5,194 nt of DNA, from NCBI GenBank assembly GCA_009784335.1, contig WRBX01000056.1, positions 1 to 5,194 on the forward strand, in the 5' to 3' direction. Made by a program: the position numbers and the translations under genes. This DNA comes from Oscillospiraceae bacterium. Its GTDB lineage: Bacteria > Bacillota_A > Clostridia > Monoglobales > WRBX01. Below the pieces are notes generated by a model. That model was not told where the DNA came from, ran no database searches, and saw only the letters and a list, made by a program, of their open reading frames with translations. This document shows positions 1-5,194 of the stretch, one piece after another. How positions within the stretch are numbered: the first letter of the stretch is position 1; each line of letters begins with the position of its first letter.

Positions 1-1
1 C

Positions 2-253
2 GAGGAGAAAATTGTCAGCATGATTAACGAGCATGAAATCACCAAGCGCTCTTATGAAACTGCCAAAAATATCGAGAGCAATTCGCGCAAGCGCAGCCTT
101 GAGATTAAAAATGGCACCACGGCGTATGTTGAGGAAATGCTTTCTAATGCCGAGGCAGTGCTGGAAGAAACCTTAGGCACGCTTCGCAATAACCGCAATT
201 CTATGCGCGAAACCAAACCTGCGAGGTTAGCAGTTGAGGAAGATGAGGAATAG
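2..253 (+). CDS. C-terminal part of a coiled-coil 'ATPase'-annotated protein (partial at 5' end)
   Basis: The frame is open from base 2 with no stop before it, so the gene very likely begins upstream of the window; the in-frame ATG at base 20 is probably internal. The 83 visible residues are highly charged and helical (EEKIVSMINEHEITKRSYET and onward), with no hydrophobic segment, and end in a Glu/Asp-rich tail. The pattern (a 'xEHEITKxxYExA' helix, a middle helix with an 'xxYVEEML' stretch, then 'ETLxTLRNNR') is what I remember from the last half of a 150-180 residue coiled-coil protein common in Clostridia, often annotated just as 'ATPase' or ATP-synthase-subunit-B-like and found near coaD/rsmD. 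Its function is not established; I see no nucleotide-binding motif in the visible part. The stop codon lies four bases before the left arm of palindromic element copy 1. It could alternatively be a DivIVA-like or other coiled-coil protein. Confidence 0.72.
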   Translation, partial: EEKIVSMINEHEITKRSYETAKNIESNSRKRSLEIKNGTTAYVEEMLSNAEAVLEETLGTLRNNRNSMRETKPARLAVEEDEE

Positions 254-257
254 ATTT

Positions 258-379
258 CAATTAGCAATGAGCAGTTAGGAATTAGCAATTGTTGTTGATT
301 TGCTTCGCAAATCTAGTTAAAAGAATTTCGTTAGAAATTCTACCACAATTGCTAATTACTCATTCCTAATTGCTAATTG
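258..379. repeat. Palindromic element copy 1 (non-coding, 122 bp, dnaA leader)
   Basis: Outer arms 258-292 and 345-379 are inverted repeats matching at about 30 of 35 positions and built from CAATTAGC/GCTAATTG-type words. Inside are two perfect hairpins: A at 297-313 (GATTTGC-TTC-GCAAATC) and B at 322-341 (AGAATTTC-GTTA-GAAATTCT). The inner junction before the right arm reads CTACCACAATT, matching copies 2 and 3. Only eight bases separate hairpins A and B, so no cargo gene is present; this looks like a minimal, deleted form. The element starts just after the stop of the upstream gene and is followed by seven T residues and the dnaA GAGG ribosome binding site, so it fills nearly all of this intergenic gap. 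As RNA, the right arm plus T run could also act as a weak terminator for the upstream gene. Confidence 0.85.
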
Positions 380-398
380 CTTTTTTTGAGGTAATGTA

Positions 399-1973
399 AT
401 GACCGAAAAAAAAATCTCCGTCGCTGATATTTGGAAATCAGCCGACGCCGACATTGCCGAATACTACAGCCGGGAATCCTATGTTTGCTTTCTTGGCCAC
501 ATAAATCCTCTATGGGCAGAAGGGGATTTTTTTGGCATCTCGGTTCCCAGCGACTTTATCGCCGAGCCCATCGCCACTACATATCAAGCGCATATCGAGG
601 AAATCCTCTATAATAAAACCGGAATCCGTTATAAACTGCGTATTTTTTTAACCGAGGAAGATTTGGCAGAGTTTAAAATGATTGAGGGCGAGCCGTGCTT
701 TTTTCCGAGCGAAGATGGCAAAAAAGGCTTGACCGAAGTGCAGATTAATAAATTGCTCGCCGACCCTGATAAAAAAACATCGGCGCTTTGGGGGCAAGTT
801 GCTCCACCAAAGGGCCTTGAAGGCTCCTCCGGCATTGCCACCAAATATCATGAGCCTGAGAAAAAGTTTGTGCCAAAAGAGCAGTATATTCACGATTTGC
901 GAGTGAAAGAGCTATATGAATCGGCGCATACCAATTTTTCTAATCCAAATGATTATCATGCGGCCATGACATTCGATACCTTTGTCGTCGGCACAAATAA
1001 TGAATTTGCATTTTCGGCTTCGATGGCTGTTGCCGATACTCCGGGCACGAAATATAACCCACTGTTTATCTATGGCGGCTCGGGGCTTGGTAAAACCCAT
1101 TTATTGCACGCTATCGGGCATAAAATTCAAGGCAATCATCCCGACTGGAAAATTTTATACACCACTTCCGAGAAATTCATGAACGATGTTGTAACCGGCA
1201 TTTATAAAAAATCTACTGAAGTGATGCGAGATTTTTTCCGCACATTTGATGTGCTTATGATTGACGATATCCAATTCATCGAAAGAGGGCCGAGCGTGCA
1301 AGAAGAGTTTTTCAACACTTTTAATGCCCTAAAATCAAACGGTAAGCAAGTGGTAATCACTGCCGACCGGCCTGTGCGCGAGATGCCCAAATTGATGGAG
1401 CGCCTGCGAACCCGAGTGGAAGCCGGGCTTGCGGCAGATGTTGCTCCGCCTGAATATGAAACCCGCGTGGCAATTTTGCGGCAGAAACTCGCTAATATGG
1501 ATGGCGGCGATGCTATTTCGGGCGAAGTTATCGAATGGGTTGCCGATCAAATCCAAAATAATGTGCGCGAGCTTGAGGGCGCCGCGGCCAAGCTATCGGC
1601 CCATGCCGAAATCCGCAAAAATGTATCGATTGATGTGAATGTTGCCAATAATATTTTAGCCGACCATATCCATAATCTCGCCAAAACTTCGGTGGATACT
1701 TTTGATATTATTAAGGAAGTGGAGAAATATTTCTCGCTTAACAAAAATGCGTTATCGTCGAGTTCCAGAACCCGAGATTTGGCATACGCGCGCCAAATTG
1801 CTATGTTTCTCTGCCGTGAGCTGACAAAGCAATCCCTGCCCGATATCGGCAAATCATTCGGCGGCCGCGACCATTCTACCGTGCTCCACTCAATCAATAA
1901 AATCAAAGAAGAAATGAAGAAGAATTTGAATACGATTACTACGGTTAATGCACTGAAAGATAAATTGGTTTAA
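399..1973 (+). CDS. dnaA: Chromosomal replication initiator protein DnaA
   Basis: Complete 524-residue DnaA. It binds DnaA boxes at oriC as an ATP-dependent oligomer and opens the origin in the cytoplasm. Visible regions: an N-terminal interaction domain (about 1-95), a variable linker (about 95-175), an AAA+ domain with Walker A GGSGLGKT at 226-233, Walker B VLMIDD ending at D289-D290, the family's IQFI continuation, an arginine-finger region LRTRVEAGL (most DnaAs have LRSRFEWGL, so F and W are replaced) and sensor-2 NNVRELEGA; then a DNA-binding domain IV with the DnaA signature GGRDHSTVLHS at 488-498. The ATG at 399 has a GAGG site at 388-391, seven bases away; the ATG at 394 is out of frame. 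Context is unusual: no dnaN follows and I see no DnaA-box cluster. Palindromic elements flank the gene on both sides; its TAA stop (1971-1973) overlaps the first bases of copy 2. No clear promoter was found. Confidence 0.97.
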   Translation: MTEKKISVADIWKSADADIAEYYSRESYVCFLGHINPLWAEGDFFGISVPSDFIAEPIATTYQAHIEEILYNKTGIRYKLRIFLTEEDLAEFKMIEGEPCFFPSEDGKKGLTEVQINKLLADPDKKTSALWGQVAPPKGLEGSSGIATKYHEPEKKFVPKEQYIHDLRVKELYESAHTNFSNPNDYHAAMTFDTFVVGTNNEFAFSASMAVADTPGTKYNPLFIYGGSGLGKTHLLHAIGHKIQGNHPDWKILYTTSEKFMNDVVTGIYKKSTEVMRDFFRTFDVLMIDDIQFIERGPSVQEEFFNTFNALKSNGKQVVITADRPVREMPKLMERLRTRVEAGLAADVAPPEYETRVAILRQKLANMDGGDAISGEVIEWVADQIQNNVRELEGAAAKLSAHAEIRKNVSIDVNVANNILADHIHNLAKTSVDTFDIIKEVEKYFSLNKNALSSSSRTRDLAYARQIAMFLCRELTKQSLPDIGKSFGGRDHSTVLHSINKIKEEMKKNLNTITTVNALKDKLV

Positions 1974-2008
1974 CGCACAACGAACAAGTAACAACGAACA
2001 ACTATTGT

Positions 2009-2035
2009 TGAAACTTGCTAGCAAGTTTCATTTTT
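2009..2035 (+). terminator. Hairpin A of copy 2 followed by a T run; possible weak terminator after dnaA
   Basis: A self-complementary 22-base palindrome (2009-2030, centre CTAG) is followed directly by TTTTT (2031-2035), about 35 bases after the dnaA stop. This has the shape of an intrinsic terminator, but the stem is AT-rich and the equivalent hairpins in copies 1 and 3 lack the T run, so its primary identity is as a conserved part of the palindromic element. The AAGGA ribosome binding site of the next gene follows at 2036-2040. Confidence 0.3.
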
Positions 2036-2046
2036 AAGGATAGATT

Positions 2047-2403
2047 ATGAAAAAAGATATCACAAATCGTGCCTTTGAGTTTTCGGTTAGAATTGTAAAT
2101 TTGGCTAGGTTTTTAAAAGCAGAGAAAAAAGAATTTGCCCTTGCAGAGCAGGTTTTAAAAAGCGGAACTAGTATTTGCGCTAATTTGACCGAAGCAGAAT
2201 ATGCACAAAGCAAACTAGATTTTATTCATAAGAATTCGATTGCATTGAAGGAATGTGCCGAAACTGAGTATTGGTTAAAATTATTTGCTCACACTAATCT
2301 AATTTCACAGAAAGAATATGAAAGCCTAAATAACGATTGCAAAGAAATAATCAAAATACTGATTGTTATCATCAAAAATTCAAAAACTAAAAGAAATTCG
2401 TAA
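2047..2403 (+). CDS. Four-helix-bundle protein of the 23S rRNA intervening-sequence (IVS) / S23 family
   Basis: A complete 118-residue protein with no signal peptide. The family pattern is clear: an N-terminal helix DITNRAFEFSVRIVNLARFL, the core motif LKSGTSICANLTEAEYAQSK (37-56; relatives have a GTSIGANIxEAxxAxS-type sequence), then a helix with ALKECAETEYWLKLF (66-80) and a final helix rich in Ile/Lys (about 90-113). Four amphipathic helices fit the bundle fold shared by IVS-encoded proteins and by the Avd accessory proteins of diversity-generating retroelements. The biochemical role of the IVS type is not settled; nucleic-acid binding is inferred from homologues. The ATG at 2047 has AAGGA six bases upstream (2036-2040). 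The gene lies wholly between the arms of palindromic element copy 2 and its TAA (2401-2403) sits in the loop of hairpin B. Base composition is visibly more AT-rich than dnaA, rnfB or uvrA, supporting acquisition with the element. No reverse transcriptase or variable repeat is nearby, so a retroelement role is unlikely here. Confidence 0.88.
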   Translation: MKKDITNRAFEFSVRIVNLARFLKAEKKEFALAEQVLKSGTSICANLTEAEYAQSKLDFIHKNSIALKECAETEYWLKLFAHTNLISQKEYESLNNDCKEIIKILIVIIKNSKTKRNS

Positions 2404-2469
2404 GAATTTCTACAACAGTTGTTCGTTGTTATTTGTTCGTTGTGCGTTTATGGCAGAAAGAGTGTTTCT

Positions 2470-3258
2470 ATGTTCAACATACTCATGGCTATAATAGTCC
2501 TCGGCGGTCTCGGCGCTATATTCGGCGTCGTTATTTCTATTGTCTCGAAGCTCTTTCATGTTGAGGAAGATCCTCGTTTAAATCAAATCAAAGATATCCT
2601 CGGCGGTGGCAACTGCGGAGGGTGCGGCTATGCCGGATGCGCCGATTTTGCGGCTGGGGTTATTAGCGGCAAAACTTCGCCCGGTGCCTGCCCCGTTGGC
2701 GGCATTGAAGGCGCCGCCAAAATCGCGGAAATTTTGGGAATCGAGGCCGAAGTCGGCACCGCGCTTGTTGCAAAAGTTAAATGCAGCGGCAATCGAGCGC
2801 GCACCAAAACTAAATATATTTATGAGGGCGTGGATGATTGCATTTCGGCCACAGCGCTTGCCGGCGGCGATAAAATCTGCGCATACTCGTGCATTGGGCT
2901 TGGCACCTGCATTTCAAAATGCGATTTTGGCGCGATTTTTATGGATGACGGCCTGGCTCGGATTGACAAAGAAAAATGCACGGCTTGCGGCGCGTGCGTG
3001 AAAATTTGCCCGAAAAATGTGATTGAATTGGTGCCAAAACGCACCGCGGCTTTTGTTTCCTGCAACTCCAAAAATAAAGGCCCTATCGTCCGCCAAATCT
3101 GCGAGGTCGGTTGCATTGCCTGCGGGATTTGCGTTAAAGCTTGCCCCGAAAATGTAATCACTCTCGAGAACAACCTTGCGAAAATCCACCGCGACGGCTG
3201 CACAAATTGCGGCGCCTGCATCGAAAAATGCCCCATGAATACGATTGTTATGGATTGA
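2470..3258 (+). CDS. rnfB: RnfB-like membrane-anchored polyferredoxin (Rnf complex subunit B type)
   Basis: A 262-residue protein resembling the subunit of the ion-pumping ferredoxin:NAD+ oxidoreductase (Rnf) that accepts electrons from ferredoxin. It has one N-terminal membrane helix (about 4-28), then the RnfB-type iron-sulfur domain with C49-x2-C52-x4-C57-x16-C74 in GGGNCGGCGYAGCADF. The C-terminal half carries ferredoxin-like cysteine sets: C137/C141/C147/C151; C170-x2-C173-x2-C176-x3-C180-P; C215/C218/C221/C225-P; and C244/C247/C250/C254-P. The ATG at 2470 is chosen because it starts the membrane helix and has an AAAGAG site at 2457-2462. An in-frame TTG at 2419 would add 17 residues encoded by the right arm of element copy 2, which is unlikely. 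Rnf genes normally sit together as rnfCDGEAB; none of the others is adjacent here, so this may be a stand-alone RnfB-like protein or a displaced subunit. The domain call is firm; assignment to a working Rnf complex is less so. Confidence 0.87.
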   Translation: MFNILMAIIVLGGLGAIFGVVISIVSKLFHVEEDPRLNQIKDILGGGNCGGCGYAGCADFAAGVISGKTSPGACPVGGIEGAAKIAEILGIEAEVGTALVAKVKCSGNRARTKTKYIYEGVDDCISATALAGGDKICAYSCIGLGTCISKCDFGAIFMDDGLARIDKEKCTACGACVKICPKNVIELVPKRTAAFVSCNSKNKGPIVRQICEVGCIACGICVKACPENVITLENNLAKIHRDGCTNCGACIEKCPMNTIVMD

Positions 3259-3270
3259 AAGAATCAATAA

Positions 3271-3299
3271 TTGACTAAAATCACCTTATACTATATACT
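3271..3299 (+). promoter_or_regulatory. Putative sigma-70-type promoter for uvrA
   Basis: The -35 box TTGACT (3271-3276) and -10 box TATACT (3294-3299) each match consensus at five of six positions and are separated by exactly 17 bases. Transcription would begin near 3306, giving a leader of about 24 bases before the uvrA TTG and containing the GAGGTGA site. An imperfect palindrome, ATACTGG-TAAG-CTAGTAT (3295-3312), overlaps the -10 box and predicted start, a position typical of operators; it does not resemble the Bacillus-type LexA box (GAAC-N4-GTTC). Confidence 0.6.
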
Positions 3300-3331
3300 G
3301 GTAAGCTAGTATTAGTTTGAGGTGATTTTTT
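3277..3331 (+). promoter_or_regulatory. Inverted repeat covering the uvrA Shine-Dalgarno, ending in six T
   Basis: AAAATCACCT (3277-3286) is the exact reverse complement of AGGTGATTTT (3320-3329), and a T run extends to 3331. A smaller stem ATACTA/TAGTAT (3288-3293 with 3307-3312) fits inside the loop. In RNA reading through from the upstream rnfB-like gene, the stem would hide the uvrA GAGGTGA site and, with the T run, could end transcription. RNA started at the local promoter would lack the left arm, leaving the site free. This role is inferred from structure; the stem is short and the T run overlaps the start codon. Confidence 0.42.
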
Positions 3332-5194
3332 GTTAGATAAAATAGTGATTAAAGGTGCGCGGGTGCACAATTTAAAGAATATCGATTTGGAGATTCCGCG
3401 GGATAAATTCGTGGTGGTGACTGGGATTTCAGGCAGCGGCAAGAGTTCGCTTGCTTTTGATACCATTTATGCCGAGGGGCAGCGGCGGTATGTTGAGAGT
3501 TTATCAGCCTATGCCCGCCAGTTTTTGGGGCAGATGGATAAGCCCGATGTCGATTATATCGGCGGCCTATCGCCAGCGATTGCGATTGATCAAAAGACGA
3601 CCAGCAAAAATCCGCGCTCAACCGTCGGCACTGTTACCGAAATTTATGATTATCTGCGGCTGCTTTTCGCGCGCATCGGCACGCCTCATTGCCCGCATTG
3701 CAATAAGGAAATCGCCTCGCAGAGCATTGACCAAATTGTTGATAGCGTGATGCAATTCCCCGAGGGCACTAAGTTGCAAATCCTTGCGCCTGTTTTGGTT
3801 GGTAAAAAGGGCGAAAATCGCAAGGTTTTTGATGATGCGCGGCGCGCGGGGTATGCCAGGGTGCGCGTTGATGGAGTGCAATATGACTTGGATGATGATA
3901 TCCCCATGGCTAAAACTAAGGCGCATAATGTTGAGGTGATTGTCGATAGGCTTGTTATGAAAGAAGATGTGGTCGCTCGCCTCTCCGGTTCGATAGAAAC
4001 GGCTCTAGCACAAGGCGAAGGCGTAGTTATCATTAATATTATCGATGTCGCTCCAACGAATAACGAAGAAGTAATAACGAATAACTATTGTAGAATTTTG
4101 CAAGCAAAATTCATTAAATTCAGGAAAAATAGAAAAAAAAGAATTCGTAAGAATTCTAACCACAGTTATTCGTTATTCGTTATTCGTTATTCGTTGCGCG
4201 GGCAATCCTGCGATCACATTTATTCAACACACTATGCTTGCCCGAATTGTGATGTGTCTATTGGCGAATTAACACCGCGCTCCTTCTCCTTCAACTCTCC
4301 TTTTGGCGCTTGCACCGAGTGCAGCGGCATTGGGCATTTGATGACTGTTGATCCCGCGCTCGTTGTCCGCAATGAAAAATTATCGCTCAATAAAGGCGCT
4401 ATTTCCGTTAGTGGTTGGAACTCGCATCAATCCGATAATTCGATTGCGGCGATGTATTATAACGGCCTCGCCAAGCATTATGGGTTCAGCCTAGATACTC
4501 CTTGGGAAGATTTGCCGCAGAAAATTCAAGATATTTTGCTTTATGGCTCCGGCAACACGCGCGTCAACTTTAAGTATGAGCGAAATCATGGAAAGGGCGA
4601 ATATTCCGCTAAATTTGAAGGTGTTGTGAATAATTTGCAGCGGCGCTATCGCGAGACAAATTCCAGCTGGATGCGCATGGAAATTGAAATGCTGATGAGT
4701 AATAACGAGTGCCCTTCGTGTAAAGGCTTTAGGCTTGCCCCTGTTCCGCTGGCGGTTACCATTGGCAATAAAAATATTATAAAAATCACCAATTATTCAA
4801 TCGAAAAGGCTTTTCAGTTTTTCGAGAAATTGAAATTGAATAAAAAGCATGAGGTAATCGCCGCGCCGATTTTGAAGGAAATTAAAGCACGACTCGGGTT
4901 CCTAACTAATGTCGGGCTCGATTATCTAACCCTTGCCCGCTCAGCCGGCTCGCTTTCCGGCGGCGAAGCGCAAAGAATTCGGCTTGCGACTCAAATCGGT
5001 TCTTATCTCCAAGGGGTGCTTTATGTCCTCGATGAGCCGTCAATCGGGCTTCATCAGCGGGATAATGCAAAACTCATCGCCTCCTTGCGCGAGCTTTGCG
5101 ATATCGGCAATTCCCTAATCGTTGTCGAGCATGATGAGGAAACTATGAAAGCTGCTGATTGGATTATTGATGTTGGCCCTGCTGCCGGCATTCA
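3330..5194 (+). CDS. uvrA: UvrABC system protein A, N-terminal two thirds (partial at 3' end), with in-frame element insertion
   Basis: UvrA is the damage-recognition ATPase of nucleotide excision repair; it works as a dimer that loads UvrB on DNA. 621 codons are visible before the window ends. The first nucleotide-binding domain is complete: Walker [10 protein letters not shown] (32-40), ABC signature LSGGEAQRI (542-550) and Walker [10 protein letters not shown] with D568-E569. Also present are the family stretch [20 protein letters not shown] near the start and a four-cysteine zinc module, C304-x2-C307-x20-C328-x2-C331. The TTG at 3330 is chosen because GAGGTGA (3319-3325) is at the right distance and [17 protein letters not shown] aligns with usual UvrA N-termini; the GTG at 3345 is too far from it. 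The zinc cysteines sit about 50 residues later than in E. coli (C253 onward, from memory); element copy 3 accounts for this, adding about 48 residues (242-289) with no stop or frame change. The second ATPase half is beyond the window. Confidence 0.96.
   Translation, partial: MLDKIVIKGARVHNLKNIDLEIPRDKFVVVTGISGSGKSSLAFDTIYAEGQRRYVESLSAYARQFLGQMDKPDVDYIGGLSPAIAIDQKTTSKNPRSTVGTVTEIYDYLRLLFARIGTPHCPHCNKEIASQSIDQIVDSVMQFPEGTKLQILAPVLVGKKGENRKVFDDARRAGYARVRVDGVQYDLDDDIPMAKTKAHNVEVIVDRLVMKEDVVARLSGSIETALAQGEGVVIINIIDVAPTNNEEVITNNYCRILQAKFIKFRKNRKKRIRKNSNHSYSLFVIRYSLRGQSCDHIYSTHYACPNCDVSIGELTPRSFSFNSPFGACTECSGIGHLMTVDPALVVRNEKLSLNKGAISVSGWNSHQSDNSIAAMYYNGLAKHYGFSLDTPWEDLPQKIQDILLYGSGNTRVNFKYERNHGKGEYSAKFEGVVNNLQRRYRETNSSWMRMEIEMLMSNNECPSCKGFRLAPVPLAVTIGNKNIIKITNYSIEKAFQFFEKLKLNKKHEVIAAPILKEIKARLGFLTNVGLDYLTLARSAGSLSGGEAQRIRLATQIGSYLQGVLYVLDEPSIGLHQRDNAKLIASLRELCDIGNSLIVVEHDEETMKAADWIIDVGPAAGI
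4054..4196 (+). repeat. Palindromic element copy 3, inserted in frame within uvrA (143 bp)
   Basis: Left arm 4054-4091 and right arm 4162-4196 are inverted repeats (32 of 35 positions, plus the same three-base bulge in the left arm as in copy 2). The right arm contains four tandem GTTATTC heptads. Hairpin A is perfect at 4093-4112 (GAATTTTGC-AA-GCAAAATTC) and hairpin B at 4140-4157 (AGAATTC-GTAA-GAATTCT). The junctions AACTATTGT before A and CACAGTT after B match copy 2. Between the hairpins lies a short A-rich stretch with AGGA and a run of A, resembling the ribosome binding site and first codons of the copy 2 gene, as if the gene had been deleted. The uvrA frame crosses the element without a stop; the other two forward frames are closed (for example TAA at 4072 and TAG at 4091). 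It encodes about 48 residues, including [17 protein letters not shown]. Confidence 0.87.

Larger units (their letters stand above)
1972..2448 (+). mobile_element. Palindromic element copy 2, IVS-like, carrying a four-helix-bundle gene (477 bp)
   Basis: The left arm (1972-2010) and right arm (2413-2448) are inverted repeats: apart from a three-base bulge in the left arm, 35 of 36 positions match. The outer ends read AACGCACAACGAAC and its complement. Inside the left arm is hairpin A, a perfect 22-base palindrome at 2009-2030; inside the right arm is hairpin B at 2392-2411 (AGAAATTC-GTAA-GAATTTCT). The 118-codon ORF lies between them with its own ribosome binding site, and its stop codon falls in the loop of hairpin B. 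The design (long terminal stem around an IVS-type protein gene) matches intervening sequences known from 23S rRNA of Leptospira and Coxiella, but this copy lies between dnaA and an rnfB-like gene. No transposase or convincing target duplication is visible, so mobility is inferred from the three related copies in this window. It may be the parent type of copies 1 and 3. Confidence 0.82.

Noticed and set aside
349..377. Possible dnaA promoter (TTGCTA, 17 bases, GCTAAT) in the right arm of copy 1
   Set aside because: Each box matches consensus at only four of six positions and the sequence is fully explained as repeat words of the palindrome arm; start would fall almost at the ribosome binding site.
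2047..2403. Diversity-generating retroelement (Avd-like protein)
   Set aside because: Avd shares the four-helix fold, but no reverse transcriptase, template repeat or variable target gene is present in the window.
2419..2469. Seventeen-residue N-terminal extension of the RnfB-like protein from a TTG start
   Set aside because: These codons are the right arm of the palindromic element, and the ATG at 2470 has a ribosome binding site and begins the expected membrane helix.
2820..3267. Long minus-strand open frames opposite the RnfB-like gene
   Set aside because: They overlap a clear cysteine-motif protein on the + strand and show no recognisable family pattern; they are shadows of its codon use.
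4054..4196. Assembly artefact or frameshift pseudogene in uvrA
   Set aside because: The frame is kept exactly, flanking UvrA sequence is intact and the inserted segment has the same detailed structure as two other copies, so a chance artefact is unlikely. Read mapping across it would settle this.
258..4196. CRISPR array or group I/II intron explanation for the repeats
   Set aside because: The repeats are inverted and nested rather than regularly spaced direct repeats, and the short copies lack room for an intron core; copy 3 is readable in frame.
1..5194. Origin of replication near dnaA
   Set aside because: I found no cluster of TTATCCACA-type boxes in either intergenic region flanking dnaA; a single 7-of-9 match on the opposite strand inside the dnaA coding sequence is not meaningful.

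Overview
The window reads as chromosomal DNA of an uncultured, probably anaerobic bacterium, most likely a Clostridia-like member of the Bacillota. This rests on the clostridial-type coiled-coil 'ATPase' tail at the left edge, an RnfB-type polyferredoxin, Bacillota-style ribosome binding sites and a TTG start. The taxonomic call is inference. All genes are on the + strand.

Layout: (1) 2-253, C-terminal end of a charged coiled-coil protein. (2) 258-379, a non-coding palindromic element (copy 1) that fills almost the whole gap up to the dnaA ribosome binding site. (3) 399-1973, a complete dnaA. (4) 1972-2448, a 477-bp element (copy 2) whose long inverted-repeat arms enclose a 118-aa four-helix-bundle (23S rRNA intervening-sequence type) protein gene. 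(5) 2470-3258, an orphan RnfB-like iron-sulfur protein. (6) 3271-3329, a short intergenic region with a good sigma-70-type promoter and an inverted repeat covering the next Shine-Dalgarno. (7) 3330 to the window end, the 5' two thirds of uvrA, open throughout although a third element (copy 3, 4054-4196) sits inside the coding sequence in frame.

The main discovery is this three-copy element. Each copy has the same cloverleaf-like plan: an outer stem of about 35 bp, an inner hairpin A closed by TTGC/GCAA, an optional cargo ORF, an inner hairpin B of the type AGAATTC-GTAA-GAATTCT, then the other outer arm. Arm sequences differ between copies but stay complementary within each copy, and both inner hairpins show paired changes. 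Copy 2 carries the protein gene. Copies 1 and 3 look like internal-deletion derivatives, and copy 3 has become a strongly basic extra segment of about 48 residues in UvrA. This resembles the IVS elements known in 23S rRNA, but here the elements lie in intergenic and protein-coding DNA.

The host genes do not form an obvious pathway: replication initiation (DnaA), electron transfer (RnfB-like) and nucleotide excision repair (UvrA). dnaN does not follow dnaA, and no other rnf genes flank the RnfB-like gene.
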